This document shows positions 11,580 to 25,400 of a stretch of 64,000 bases of DNA, one piece after another. How positions within the stretch are numbered: the stretch's first letter is position 1; each line of letters starts with the position of its first letter. Source of the DNA: Helopsaltes ochotensis (taxonomy: Eukaryota > Chordata > Aves > Passeriformes > Locustellidae); NCBI GenBank assembly GCA_013400155.1, contig VXBM01000239.1, positions 592,635-656,634 on the forward strand, read 5' to 3'. The notes below the pieces were generated by a model. It worked only from the letters and a program-made list of their open reading frames with translations. It made no database searches and was not told where the DNA came from. The translations under genes and the position numbers were made by a program.

Positions 11580-13880
11580 AGATCAGGCACAAAATACTTT
11601 TTTTAACCTTCTTAGCAGAACTACTAGTGATGTGGTACAGCAAGCTTTTGTTCTTGTGATGTCTCAGGATCTACAAGCATGATTTCAGTGAACACTGAAG
11701 CAAGATGAGTGACCTGAGGGTGCAGTCATGCAATGAGCACATGCCCATATTGCCACCATATCTCTTCTGGGGTTTAGTTGGTTCACTTTGCACTGAGGTT
11801 TAGTTGCAGACATTTCCAGCTGTTTCCCAGGGTTATTCTCCATTAATGAGTTATTTTTATGTAGAAAAGTTGCTCGGAAACATTTTTTTCCAATAAAACA
11901 GCTCCCTCTAACCACAAGCATGTAATACAATGGCTTACAAGAGCTGAGCCAAACAGTGTGTTTATCCCTTTTCTTTCACGTGCTTCCAGTCATCTCCTAC
12001 CTCATTCCAGATTCTTGTTTGTTTATGGAAATGGACTCAAGGAATCTGACTTGCCTAGAAGACTGTTGTGCCTAAGTCATAGGCCACCTTTTGATTTTTC
12101 AGACCCATTGTCAGCCAGCTTTTCACCCCTTGAAATACTGCAGACAGAGATAACTTGCTCAACAAATCCTGCCAAGTGCTAATAGGAGACATGACTGCCC
12201 AGAAGGGCAGGGGCACCTTTTGCATCCCTACAGCCACACAATCAGATTTGACTGATGGGGAGAGAGGGGCACGCAAATGAAAGCAAAACACTATTGACCC
12301 TAATTCACCTTCTGGCTCCATCACAGTGTGTGCAGCACCTGCAAAGCTGCCTGCTGAGTTCTGACTGTGCATTCTCCCTTTTTGTGCAGTTGGCAAAGAG
12401 TTGGGCAGTGCTCAGCAGGAGATCTTTGTTGGAAACTGCCCTGATGCTGTGGGTAGCCACTGAACAGCACAAAAGGATCAGTTGGCTGGCCACGGGCGTT
12501 CTACCCTCTGTATCACATGCACACGATGGAACTGGAAGGTCCCAAAATGTAGGGAATGCTCTGTCTTTAAATGTTGAGCAAACACTGACAAGCCATCACA
12601 CACTGGCCTGTCTTATTTCTTCCTGCTGCTGAAATAAGAGTGCTTATTACAGTCCAGGCTCTGGATCCACTGGGAAGCCTGGGAAGGATCCCAGAGCCTG
12701 GGAAGCTGGATGTTGAACGTCTTTGCAGCCTGACTCCTATTTTAAGTTACTTCCTTTTTATAGCATTATTTCCAGGTGGGGGGATGTATTTCTGTGCATT
12801 GAGTCTCCTGTTTTTCTTCCGTGATGGGAGTTTTAAATAGAATGCGAGAATCGTCAGAGGGTAGGTCTTTTAACTATTTAGATATTTAAAAGTAATTTTT
12901 TATATAACTTGCAGAATTTGTGACCTTGGTGCACCTGGTGGGGCCATAGGCTGAGCTGGGTATGACACTTGGTCACAGCCCCATGGCAGCCCCCCAGTCA
13001 GTCCCTCGCTGTCCCCTTGTTTTAATGCCATGTCCCCGTGCTCTCCCAAGCTGGAGGGAGTTGTCTTCAAGGGTGGTCTCATGGGTACAATCAAGCAAAC
13101 CTGAGCAGAAGGCTGGGCCCCTGCCCCGCCCCATGAGGATAATAGTGATCTCTGCCCTATCTCTTGTTTTCAAAACATTAAAAAGGACTGGGAGCTTACG
13201 AGAGCTGTGCTAAGGCAAAAGACAATCTGTATGGTTGGATTAAATCCCCTCTTTCCTACTCTTTGGAAAGGAAAACTTGCAGTGTGTTATTTCAGCTTAG
13301 ACTTCAGTACTGTCAGGTCTTTACGAAGAAGTGGAGCTGCAATGGAGAATAGGCTGGGCTCTGGTTTTGGCCGGATACAAACCATATCGTCTCCCTCAGG
13401 CTGTTGAGATGATGGTGTCATTTGAATTGGATATATGCTGCGTCTCACTGTTGCCTCCATCAGTCCATCCATCTCTTAATCATCACCACTTTTTCTGCCT
13501 TGGAATGATTTTTATCTAATGACACAGCCAAAGCTCATCCCTTCTTCTGCCACCCAGAGGCCTTGCACAAACAGGCAAGCAATGTCTTTTTTCTTTCTCT
13601 CTGTTTTTACTCTTACCCAAATCTGCCTTTTCTTTTTCCCGTTTCACTGCAGATGCACAAATAAGCAGCAGAGTTGTTTTAGAAGGTCTTTGCTTTGCTC
13701 TAGTTATTGGCTACTTTGGACAGTGTCCTTATTATTTAGACTCTTTTTCAAGATGTATTCCACACTGCATCTCAGTCCAACAGTTGATTTAATTGCTGAG
13801 GGGTTTTTCTTAATTTTTTTTTGCCTTTTTTTTGACAAACATTTCCTTTTCCAGCCTTCAACAAAGATGTCATAGGTATT
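11580..13880. other. Non-coding stretch, no gene recognised
   Basis: Overlapping short frames on both strands near 12055-12632 have no domain and are probably chance. A GC-richer patch near 12940-13140 carries a few CpGs but no exon-like boundaries that I trust. T-rich sequence precedes the CR1 fragment near 13805-13835. Confidence 0.6.
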
Positions 13881-13966
13881 TCATAGAATCATGGAACCAT
13901 CTAATATTTTGGGCTGGAAGTAACCTTAAAGATCATCTAATTCCAACCTCTGCCATGGGCAGAGAT
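13881..13966 (-). mobile_element. CR1 LINE fragment, 3' end (antisense)
   Basis: The block begins with TCATAGAATCATGG and continues through GGGCTGGAAGTAACC, TTAAAGATCATCTAATTCC and AACCTCTGCCATGGGCAGAG. This is the reverse complement of the 3' untranslated end of avian CR1 retrotransposons, whose sense strand ends in ATTCTATGA-type short repeats. The element therefore lies on the minus strand, with its 3' end at 13881. Only about 86 bp remain, the usual result of strong 5' truncation. It differs from the family consensus at several sites, so it is an old, dead copy. CR1-tailed SINEs share this 3' end, so a SINE tail is an alternative. Confidence 0.88.
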
Positions 13967-16900
13967 TTCTTTGTCTCTCTATATTTTAAGCTGTGTGCTG
14001 GTTATCCATTTGACTGGCTATACTTCAACGCAAAAGTTGTAAGTTTTACACAAACTTAATTTGTGAAGTCAGCATGGAAAGCAGCCCTGAACTTGGTCTT
14101 TGCCGAGGAACAGATTCTCATGGTTGCCTTTTCTTTTTTTGCCAAAGACAACCACAAGATCTGTGCCTGCAGTGCGTTTCCCCCTTCCCCCCTTCCTTTT
14201 CAGCTCCACAGTGAGACTTTTGTGAGCCAAAAACTTCTGGTAAGAGTAGCTCAGCTGAACATTTTAATGAGAAATGTTGTTTGCCCTGACAAGTACTAAT
14301 GTAGCAGATTAAGCATGATCAGTTGCCAGAAAAGCCCTGGAGATGGTGGTGGTTCTTTGCACAGGTGGCACACCAGAAGACTTCCTCTGCCAAGCAAAGT
14401 AGGTTACACACTGCTGCAGACCTACAGAGCTGGAGGCTGGCTCTTGGTGGGGCATTACGGAGCTCAAGTTGTATGTCATTTATCTGGGATGTTGTCTTGA
14501 GTAATTTTGTTTTGGTAGAGCAGAGAAGCTGAATATATGCTTTGCGTTTGTTATGGGGACTATGTGTTTATTGTGCACACACGAATTGTGGCAAGCAAAC
14601 ACTGGGTATCTTTGCGTTAGTTGTCACTACTTGTCTTAGAACTGCAGGTTCATAAACTGGTGCAGAAAAAGCCCTAGTATGTGTCGGTGTCTGGGAGTCA
14701 TAAAGCAGCTTTTCTGTTCTTGAATGCACCCTCTTCTTAGCTCTTATTGCAATGTGCTGAGGAAATACTCTGCACTATCCTCTAATGTGCATGTCAGTAC
14801 TACCCAGCTGGGATGGGGGAAGAGAAATTATCTGCAAGCCCAAGAGCCGTGTGTTTGAGGATCTTTCATTTTCCATCTTCTGAACCACCAGCTGACACTG
14901 CATGCCCCAGCAAGTTGGTCTTCCAGAAGACCCAAGTGATAATCATGATCAGTTGAAAAGGACAGAGAAAGGGCAATTCTGGCTTTGAAGTAGGACCTAA
15001 GTGGGACACGGACACAGAAGTATCCCTCCTGGAGAGCTGAGCCAAGCTCACTATGTACCTGGGAGGTGGGCAACCATCCTCTTCCCTCTTTTCCCTCCCT
15101 AGACTGTGAAGAAGAGGGTGATGGCAGCTTTTCATCCCCCAGCTTTTGGCCACCCCTGGCAAGCCAGACTTGCTTGTGAGCAAGGCCATGAGGAAAACTC
15201 CTGTCTCCTGCCTTTTATGAGGTGGGAGCTCTCAGTGCCTGCTTTGCATCTACAGGACTTCTCCATCCCATCATGTGGGGACATATAATGGCCCCAGTCC
15301 CTGGGGTTTTGCATGGGAGGGGAAACTGCTCCTTGCAATTGCTGCCTTGCCCAGGTGAAGGGTGTGGATAGCCCATCAGTGGGCACAGGATGCAGAGAAG
15401 AAGCTTCTTCCCTTTCTCTGTGTGGGTCCATAGGGTGATGGTGCTGGGATACCATGCCCAGGATTCTGAGTGCTTTGATCAGACCCCAGGCAGTGGGGTG
15501 AGGGTGGGAAGGTCTCCTGGGCAGGATCCATGTAGACATTGCTGGCTTTGATTAAATGTCAGTGAGGATGCGTCAGGTCCTGGTTGCCACTGCGATCTAT
15601 GGTGTTAGTATGGTTTGTGTCTTGCAGCAGAGACATTTCATGTGATTTTATTCAGACTCTACCCTCAGGGTGTCAGACGTCTCAGTGCTGTGCGTAGAAA
15701 CTCTCTTCTTTCCTTTGCAGCTATGAAAACAGCTGTGGGAATCAAATACTACCAACCAAATTTCTCAGTTCATAGTATCTTTAATCCAGGACACTATATA
15801 AAAAAAATTATATTCTTATTTTAGACTATTTCTCTTGGGACGAGAAAGATGAAGGTTTTATTGTGGCTTTTCCATTTCTATGTATGAGGAATTAAAATAA
15901 TATTATAGAAACTTTCTATAAAGAATAGGAAAAAAGTTTGAGAGTGGAAAATACCAATTGCTGAACCAGGACAGGGGATATGGGAGGAAAAATTGCAAAT
16001 ATAGTAGTCTGGCTATTTCTTTGAAGTCTGACACATATCTATGACAAAGAATGATCACAGGAAAATATTTCAGCTGTATAAAAGTAACCATGCAAGAAAA
16101 GAAATGCAGCAGACAAGACTTATTGCTTGGAATATGGAAGAAACTGCCAAAGTCATAAAGCCAAGAAAGGTACATGAATTCTGCAGGGGTTGAAAAATTC
16201 TTTTATGGTAGCATTACTAAGCTCTAGGTAGGGTCATATTTCCTGAGTGTGCCTGTGAAGGGCCTGTAGGTGATGTGGTTTTTCCTTTGAGCTGGGCAGA
16301 GAAGAGTTTTCTTGTCCTGCAAAACTTTGAGATTTCAGAACATGCTCCTTTTCTACCTGGGGAAAAAAGCTGTAACCTTTCCACGTTCTTTGTTGAAAAT
16401 TAAATAATAAAAAAAAAAAAATTTAAAAAAAAAGGAGATGGAGATAGAGAGAAAAGAGATAAATGCTCTCAGATATTATGTCTTCCCCGTCAACCCTTTC
16501 TAAGGACTGCTGACAGTACCACAAGAACACCTTGTACTTGCAGGGTCTCAAGCCTGCCCCTTCCCTGCCTTTTCCCACCATTTATGGGAATACTCAAAAT
16601 GCTGCTTGGTTCTTCAACAGCAAGTTTCTCATTGAGGTAGAGCTTAAAGGGATCCCCTTCTGTTCCTGGTTAGTGCCCAAAACCTCAGTTCTCTTCTTTT
16701 GATTTGCTGTTTCATTCCTGGAAATAAGATGGTTTTTCTGCCAAAATTCATCTGAAACTGCTACTCGGATGTAAAAATGTTAAGGTTTCAATCATTTGTC
16801 TTTTTTTCTTTAAAAAAAAAATTAAAAATCACTTTTAAAAATAAATATCTAGACCTGTTTCAATTTTTTTCTCTTTTCTGATGTTTTCTTCTGTACCTAT

Positions 16901-18374
16901 TCTTGAGTGGCCCACATGAAAAGAGGAGATTCCAAATGTGTGTGGTCCACTTTCAGCAAGAGTAGTTTTTTAGTTGAAGGAGTCAAGGACAGGTCATAAA
17001 TGAATTCTTGCCATGTAGATGTGATTTATATGTTTTATACCTCTTGAGCCAAGCTTGCCTTTCTGCTGTGTAGCAATACACAACAAAACAAGCACCTTCC
17101 TTCCTTCCTCTTTTTTGAGTGCTAAATCTCACTGTCGGGTGGCTGCGTGCAGAAACCAGTCTAAGTCATTGAGAAGACATGGGGCAAGTACTTTTTTTGG
17201 ATCAAGAGCCACCAGTCTGGTGTTGCATTTGTTCTGGTGACATCTTATCCACTGGTTTCTTCCAAGCTTTTACTATGACCTTGCTGCTGTGTTCTTATTT
17301 CTCAGAGCTGTGGGCTTTTTACAGTCACAGAGCATCTTCTGTGCAGGTGGATGAGTGCGTGAACACAGGCTGGCCACCAAAGCCCCCCGCAGGGAGCACC
17401 TCTGTGTGACCTTTTGCCTATGATCCCAAGGGCTTTTCTTCTCATGTCACTGTCTTCTCATCTCCTTGAGTTCTCTTTCTCTATGTACAGTTTTGGGTTG
17501 CTCTTTTTTTGCTATGGGAAATACTGGAGGTGGTAAAGATCCACGATTTTGTTACCAGCCACTTGAATTTCGCTACAGGCTAGTGTGCAGCTATGTTTTA
17601 AAGGGACACTGCTTTCCACAGTCTTGCAACCTGCTTGTCCCAACTTTATATCCTGTTACATGACCCTGCTCCAATATTCTTCCCCCATCTTCTTTCTTCT
17701 CCAAGGATTTTCTAAATGACTCTAACCAGAGATGACTGTAGAAGAAGGGCAAGATCATCTGCCTGGAATGCAGCCCAGGTGGTGGTGCTGGGGTGTGCAC
17801 AAGAGTAATGGGATCAGTAGGAAACTGCTGTAATTGTATGCCAGGGTTTGAAGCGTGTCTTACAAGTGATTCCTGCTGGTCAGGAGGAGGGAGGACCACA
17901 GGAGGAATGATTAGTTAGGGGGTACAGGGTGTTTGAGGGCAGGCTTTGAAGACTGGTCCTAATGGATGGTTTAAGTGGTTTTAATGGATGCTGAGGATTT
18001 GCTTCAGAGGAGAAGGATTAGAAGTGACATTAACTGTGAGTCCAACCGTGTGTTTGGTATGGCTCATTTTGGGGAGTCATTGAGGAGTTTTATTTAAGTG
18101 TGTAAATACAGGGAAGTGTCAAGAAGGGAGACATTTGCCATAGGTCCATCATATAAATATTTGCACTGAGAGGATGAACTTCACTAGCTGCTGTGTAGAT
18201 GATGATATTCACGGCTGCAAGAGCACTCTGACAACTGATTTTGGCACTGGGCTTGGGCTGCAAACACTGCTTTCTCTGCTTTACACTTGGTAGCAGAGAC
18301 CTGGGACATGGGAATAGGCTCAGGACCTGGGAATTTTGGACAGTGTGCCAAATTAGCCTGGGCTGTGTGAGCAC
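13967..18374. other. Non-coding stretch, no gene recognised
   Basis: The minus-strand frame at about 15132-15539 and its plus-strand partners lack domains. An A-rich tract at about 16396-16433 follows AATAATAAA and could be mistaken for a retrocopy tail, but no coding body was recognised before it. The remainder is ordinary AT-rich sequence. Confidence 0.6.
16400..16433. repeat. A-rich low-complexity tract
   Basis: Two A runs separated by TTT follow AATAATAAA-like sequence and run into a purine-rich stretch (GGAGATGGAGATAGAGAG) up to about 16460. It could be a decayed poly-A tail; no parent transcript could be recognised. Confidence 0.7.
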
Positions 18375-19040
18375 ATGAAACCAAAGGGAGTTTTCACTGG
18401 TGATGCTTGGGCCATGTACTGCTTGTTGCTGGTGACTGCATGTGGCTTAAGCATCCTCTTCTGGCATGCCTTGGGGCATTTCACTGCATCATGCCTGGTT
18501 TTGGTGCTGCCCTGGGTACAGGCTGGTAAGAGGCATGGTCAGAGAGGTGCCTGTGCAGATGAAGGGGGCACCTCTGTACCATCTCTGCCTATGGATACCC
18601 TGATGTGCATCAGCAGCTGGCTCACAGCACCAGGAGATCCCAAAAGTCAGCAAGAGAATGGCAGAGGAGCTTCTGGAGGGAGAGAGGACTCTGCCTTGTG
18701 CAGAGACCAGGTCATTCACGGTCATCTCAGGCAAAGATGGCACAAGGATGACACCTGGACCACCATCAGGCACACGTGTGAGCCGAGCTGCTGGGGCGTC
18801 ATGACCCTGCTGCAAGGGGGGCTGCTGGGGGGCACCAGTCACACCAGCGGGGAGGACATCCCAGTGCCATCAGCCAAACCCAAGTGTCACTGCAGGCACC
18901 CAGAGAAGCCAGGCAGTGAGGGCACAGCTCATGGGGAAAATTGCAAACAAAACAGCTGGTGTTGCTGGGAAGCAGTGGCCACGGCTCTCATTCCTCTGCT
19001 GAATATGAAACTTGAATTGTGGCCCTTGTATGGCAAATGA
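18375..19040 (+). other. Longest ATG open frame (221 codons), doubtful
   Basis: This is the longest ATG-started frame in the window. Residues about 10-50 are hydrophobic and might pass for membrane segments, but the rest is rich in Gly, His, Trp, Ser and Cys and has no motif that I recognise. The start context is weak (C at -3). The frame lies in a locally GC-rich patch, which lengthens chance frames, and there is an overlapping 117-codon frame on the other strand (18489-18842). I do not call it a gene. A lineage-specific transcript or a decayed repeat remain possible. Confidence 0.15.
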
Positions 19041-22000
19041 CGGTGGAGACTCCGACTGTCACAACACTTGTGGTGCAGATGGAGGGAGTAGTCACGTAGT
19101 AAAACTTCCTTGAATTTGCTCGTACTGGTTTTTTAGTAGCTATTTCATAAGCAGATTTAGGTTAAGGCTTTCATTTTTACTAAGCTCTAAAATTGTAGTT
19201 TTGTTTTAAATACTGTTTCATGTTATCATTTGAGTAAATTAGGGTTGCTTTTAGAAACACCTGAACTTCTGCAGTGAAGAGTCATAACCCCCAGGAGGAC
19301 ACCCTGACTTTTTCTGAACGGTGGCCAGACTCACAGTGGCTTATCTGGCTTTGTCAGCAGATGGCCACAAGATGAGATGATTTGTGTGCACAGGAAATTT
19401 TAGCCTCCTCTGGTCATGAATCGCCAAACTACTGACCAGAAGTCAATATGTCCGTTTGGTGATAAATGAATTGTCTTGAAGCTGGACTGACAGTCAGTCT
19501 GAATGCTGCCACAAGCCACCTCCTGGATTCCCCAGGAAGCTCCCTGGCAGGATGCAGAAGTCAAATAATGTGAATTAACACTGTAGTGGCCATGGCTTTT
19601 TGAGCAGAGCTGGGAAAGACTGTTTATTCATCACATTTAATCCCTCAAAAATGTGCTGGCCTCTGAAATAAAAGCAACGGTGTCCACGACATTGTATTAT
19701 TCTTTCACTAATTTGTACCTTTACCTACTCCAAGAGAGACAAATTTAAGTCGTGACTTGCATTTTTTCTTTTTCTTTTCTACTTCTGCAAATATAACATG
19801 AGTAATTAATTGCTCAGAGTAATGAAAATAATATTACTAATCATCTGACATTGAATATTTTTTCCTAAAGCCTTGGCCAGCCTGTGCATAAGAATATCCT
19901 ATGGATCATTTCTGACTCAGTCCCTGCATGTTTTCCGTTGTGGTGCTGTAAGCGCAAGCACAACTCTGATGAGCAAATCAGCAGGAAAAAGCCAGACTGT
20001 CTGAAAGGAAGCAGAATTAAGCAGTACAAGCATTAAGCTTCAGAAAAGACTGTCAGGCACGTGCAGTGTGACTTGTTCCAAATGCATTTCATAACAATTT
20101 TATTACTCACCTAATTCAGGAGACATGTGAGTGACTCTTGCTAAGCTATAAAACCACCACCGTTTGTTTTTTTACCCGTTACCTGTAAGAGAAAACCTGT
20201 GCATTATTAATGTGATAAATCAAAGGTACTTCCATCAGACTTCTATGTATTTATCCTTTTTTCATGTATTCCTTTAGGAACCTACGTTGATCTGATGTTG
20301 TGTAAAAAAATTACTATTTTCTGGGCAAACTAATAAGGGGTATAAGCCTGAAAAGAGGACACAACGTAGAATACAAGTGAGGGAATGTTTTCTCTTTGCC
20401 ATATTTAATGTTGAACTTAGATGTCTATGTGTAAGGTTCCTGCATAACCTTAGAAAAAGGGATATATTTACTCAAGTGGAAAGAAGAAGCCATCATGGAT
20501 GAACTTAGGTATTCAGCAAACTGTATTTCTTCTCTTTCTGCCCTGTAAATGGTAGACCTTTCCCCTGCTTTTGTCTCATGCAGGTAAATAGAGCAGGCTT
20601 TTGCTGAGCTGGGTCATCCTCTGATAAGTTGTCTGGTTCTGTTCATCCTGTTTCTATACCTCACAGTGCTCCTTAGAGTCTGCCCTAAATGTCCTGTGTT
20701 GCTTCAGTGGGTGATGTAGTATTTCTGGAACACATAAAGCTGAACAGAACAGCCAGTCCCATCCTGAGCACGTGCAGAACAGCCATAGGGCCAGCACTTA
20801 CTTTGTTTTCCTGCTCCAGCAACCTCTGCTTGTAATACTTTCACAAAGGGCCAGCTGTGAAAATGAGATTCTTTGATAAATGATGCTATTCGTCATTTTT
20901 TTCCTTGTCAACTGGTTAACTGGGTGTCTTTTTTTCCCCCTAAACTTTTCCACTGGAGAAGGCTTTGCCAGGGCACAGGAAGGTGCTTTTGGCTTAGTGT
21001 CAGAAGTGTGAGCAAACTTCCCTACAGACTTTTTCTTCTCACTGAACTTCTTAATATTTAGATGCATCACTCTTTCATTCATCCTCTGCCTTGTGGCAAA
21101 GTCTGGAAATACATTAAAGCAACTGAATATTTTCTGGGAAATTATTAATTCTGGAATGAATGTGACAGATTTCATCATGTGTTTGGCTGAACTCTGCCTG
21201 AGTGACTAACTGCTCTGGGAGAATTTTCCAATTGTCCCTCATGAAAGTCAACCTCTTTGAATAAATTCAGCATCCTCTATTTTGATTAAGTATGTGTCAG
21301 CTCATTGTTCGTGTGACAAAGATATGGGGCCGCTTGTTTTCCTTTTATTATTATACAAACAAACTAATTATGAGTCACGCACAATACGTGCCCTCAAGGC
21401 ATGATAAGGGACATGAGTGATAAAGCATTGACTGCTCCATGTGCAGGTTTCTCTTGTGAGTTAAACAAGCAGGGACCAAGTAAACCAAAGACAATACTTT
21501 CCTTCTCTAACATCTTAACAATTCCTCCTTTCCAAGGAAAACTGTGGTCTTTCAAACCTTATGTTATACTGAAATAGGAGGTGAAAGAGAAAGATGAGTC
21601 CTCTTTGCAGTAGGCATCACAAGCCCAGTCTGTTATCTCATCCTGACTCTGATGTCTTCTCCCAGATTCCCTGCTTTCAATTTATTTGCAGTGTGCTTCC
21701 TTCCTGTCCTCAGTACTAAGATTTATTTGACAGCATTTGGAGCAAATGTGTATTCATGCTTTCCTACCACCCTGAAACATGCTGCCATGGCTCTTTCTAA
21801 TGGGCCAGAAGTTGAGCCTTTCCTGCTGTACCCTCATAAAAGAGAAAACATCAAGACACACAATACATAGAATATCTTGGGAGCCACAAAAGCATATGTT
21901 TTCTGTTCTGGAAAAAGTGTTGTTACTTGGTGCTAATTTCTCTGCTTTTTCTTGCATCTGTTGGACAAACACTTTGTCCGTGGCAAACCATGTAAGATAA

Positions 22001-22442
22001 CAAACTCACTGCAGGGTGTCTGAGTATATGGAAGAAAAATAACACAGGAACTTGGAGAAAGAGCAACCAGGTGCAGATGGAGCTGAAGCAGAAATATTGG
22101 TGGCAGATGTTCTCCCTGGCCCGCTGGAGGAGTATGCACCAGACAACACCTTCATCATGCTGTGTGACATCTCCTGTTCGGAGAAGTGAGATGTTACATG
22201 ATGACTTTTACAACTGCCTGACGCTGCCAGAGGAGGGGAAGTGCTGCAGCACCTCTGCCTATAAACACCTCCTCCCGAGGCACTCAGTGGCAGAGAGACC
22301 ATAAAGGGATGGAAGGCCCTCTGGAGAAAACATGCACCAGCAGATTACGCTGTTGACTTGTGACGCTTGGCAACGCCCTCCTTACGAGCACCTTTTCCAC
22401 TGGGCAGGACACTGTAAATAATGGAGGAACCCATGGTTATTT
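19041..22442. other. Non-coding stretch, no gene recognised
   Basis: Mostly AT-rich sequence. Enhancer-like words (GTAATTAATTGC near 19803 and TAATATTACTAATC near 19830) and the stretch around 21280-21430 (TATTATTATAC, CTAATTATGAGTCACG) could be conserved non-coding DNA, but no conservation data are available. No reading frame looked like a protein. Confidence 0.55.
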
Positions 22443-22486
22443 GACAAAAACGAGACAAAAACGAGACAAAAACGAGACAAAAACGA
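22443..22486. repeat. Tandem repeat, 11-bp unit x4
   Basis: The unit GACAAAAACGA is repeated four times without error and is followed by GATG. Each copy holds one CpG, and the perfect identity suggests a recent or unstable array. The unit length is not a multiple of three and there are no spacers, so it is neither a protein repeat nor CRISPR-like. Confidence 0.97.
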
Positions 22487-25400
22487 GATGTCCACACCTG
22501 CAGAAAAAGAGCTCTTCCATTTCACATGAGGTTGTGCAAGGTGGGCTTCACCTTCCTAGAGAGTCAGAACTTGGTGTATTTGTCTACACCTTCATTAGTA
22601 AATAATGTAATGCCTTAAAAAAATGGGTAAAATGGGTAATATGCACCTTCCTAAATGCACAAACCTTTCTTCCTCACTTCCAAATCTCTCTGGACAACAA
22701 GCCAAGAAAAGGAAAGCCCTAGGCTGTAAGAAACTTCTGCTGCCCTAACTACCATAGATCTTCCATTCTCTGTTAAGTTATTACAAGACATGTACAGAAT
22801 CCTTTGGTAGGTGCCGAAGTCAAAACAAAGATTTATTTTGTTTTTTGGTACAAAAAAGAAGAGCCTGACTTTACAGACTGAAAGTTAGCCTTTTGAGCAT
22901 TTGTATCGTGCAACCCTCTGTTCTTCTGTGGTTCTCAGTATTAGATGAAATATTTCCAAAGGATTACTGTAAACTAATATTTTCATTAGCAATCAGGAGG
23001 CAGAGCTCCATCCTACGTTCATTTTCTCTTCTTGCCTCAAAATTCCTCTCTTACTATTGGAAAATCTTTACTAATGGCCCCTCAGTTATTTTGCAGGGAT
23101 CTGACTGCAGAATGGGTGGACCCTCTATAAGAAAAAAAATTAAAAATCAAGGTTAAATTTACAAAATCTAGCAGTGGAGGGGGCAACAGGATTCAGACTG
23201 CCTTTGGCTTGGAGCTGGAGCTGAGAACCAAACAAGAAGCTGATGCTTCCACCTCTTCCTATTGCTATTTCAGAACAGGAAAGCCTTTATCAGTGTGTAG
23301 CCCTTTGCAGAGCAGCCTCCAGCACAAAGATTGTGTTTGGAGTTTTCATTTCTTATTGGGATTTTCCCTTTTTAATGAATTTTCAAATTTTAAAAACAAT
23401 AAGAAAGCAGACTTCATGCACCTAAAAATATGGCATAAGGTGCTGAGGGCCTTCTTACACTTCTCAGCAGTGTTATTTAAAAATCCGAAAGTAGTTTTTA
23501 AAGGAAATATTAACAGGATTGTAAGAAACTGACAAAACGCTTAATAAATGTCAGAGAGAAACATGAAATACCTTGTCACTGGTTTGGGACAATTTTGCAA
23601 AATTGCTTCTCTAGACCAAGCAACCTCTGGTAAGGTAAAAAGCTCCTTGGTTGTTAAAGAATGATAAACAATTTTCCTTGCTCCAAAACAAAACCATCAT
23701 GATAATCAAAATGTTGCCATTTCACCTCACTGTTAAAAAGGTCACAGTTTTGGCTGGAGGCCACGCTGCAAAGCAATCTGCTTTGTCACTTGGATAGGTT
23801 GGCTTGGATCATGAAAATTCCTAAACAGGGACAGTAGAGAGAAAAAGGGAAAGAGCATTGCTGCCTGAGGAAGGAACAGAGATTTAACACCATTCATTGC
23901 TCATTTGTAAAGCATTAAGGCAAGAAGGAGAAAACAAAGCCCCTTCCAGGATCCCCACAATAATTTGGAAGGCGTTTTGTAGAGGTTGATTGTTCTTTTT
24001 TGTATCACCAGTTGTGACCAACGTGAACCATATGGCAATGGAGTCATCCTCATTTGCCAAGAATAATGGAAGGGATGTGCAACACCATACTAACATTTAC
24101 ACCAGGCTGGCAGGCACATTCATACTTGGCTATTCTTTGGGGGCTGTCCATGTAAAGTTCATCTCACTGTTTTACCAAAAAAACCCCAAACAACCTAAAC
24201 CGCAAAACAAACACTTTGGTGGGTGAAGGGAGGTGACAGGAGCATAGAGCAAGAAATGTGTGTGTGAGTATCAATGTGTGGAGTAGAAGGGAATGGTCTC
24301 TGTTGTGCTTAGTGAGGTGTAGTTGCAGCTGAGGGAGGAGGAAAATGTTATTTCCCAGTTGGAAACTGCTGGGATTTGCATTGCAGATGACTTTACCTGC
24401 CCCTGTCAGAGATGGCCAGGCTGGCCATGGTGGTGACCTGCTACGTCTGGGTGGTGACAGAGCCACATGGAGCTCAGCTCACCTCCGCCTTTTTGGAAAA
24501 GAGAATGAGAGGCTGTGCCTTCTCTGACAAGGAGAAGGGAGAGCGACCCAGATGTCGTGGTAGATGAGCGGGATGCACTGTCATTGTGACCATTTCTTCA
24601 TACGTGAACTCCAAGCTGGGGAACAACAACAACAACAAAAGATAGCAATTGCCTGAGAGAAGTGCTGAGAAAAATTGGGACTGCAAGGAAGAAGGAAGAT
24701 TTGCCCTGTCATGGTTGCACCAGGCTCTTGGTGCTCTGGTTCAATCACCAGTTTTTTCTTGAGCCACTAGTACTCACTGTCCTGAGTAAGGAAACTTGTG
24801 CTTGAAAGGGGCCTCCAAAACATCAGAGCTGAGGGGGCAATGTACAAGGACTGGGAACAATGTGGCCCCCTCCAGCTGGGAGTCGTCATATGGGGGCAAG
24901 GGGAAAAGGACAGATCTGCACGTGTGAGGGGAAGAGAGAAAGAATAGACCAAGAGCTGGGGCTTGCAGGTGGGAGAAGGAATTCTGATAGTGGGATTCAA
25001 AGGTGTAAGTAGTTCTCATGTCAGCTGTTTTTTAAGGGCATTGCATTTTCTTGGACACATTTGTTCACATCACTTCTTTTCATAGGGATCTCCTAGCTCT
25101 TCTGTAGTCCAAGCAAATCTGGAAAGTTGATGGGGTTTTTTTACCTGGTAAAGAGAGAACTTTCTTGGGTTTTACCTTTATGTCTGTCTTTAGGGAAAAT
25201 ACAAGGCTTTTTTTTCTTTGCATTCCTCCTCTGAAATGTACTAAGCTTTTCCTCCTGTTCTCTAAGCAGCTGCCCCTTGGGAAAGAAAAAGGAAATTAAA
25301 CAGCTAATGGTTATACTTTAATTAGGGTTTATTGGAGTTAACGCAGCTTATGCTCTGCATATGTGCTGCAGAGAGTTGGACACTTAAAAAATCCTGTCTT

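Noticed and set aside
16300..16433. AATAATAAA followed by A runs, like a processed-pseudogene tail
   Set aside because: No coding body or parent gene recognised upstream and no target-site duplication seen.
22443..22486. Tandem array as a possible CRISPR
   Set aside because: 11-bp head-to-tail units without spacers in vertebrate DNA; a minisatellite.
23590..23605. 16-bp perfect palindrome CAATTTTGCAAAATTG
   Set aside because: About one such palindrome is expected by chance in 64 kb.
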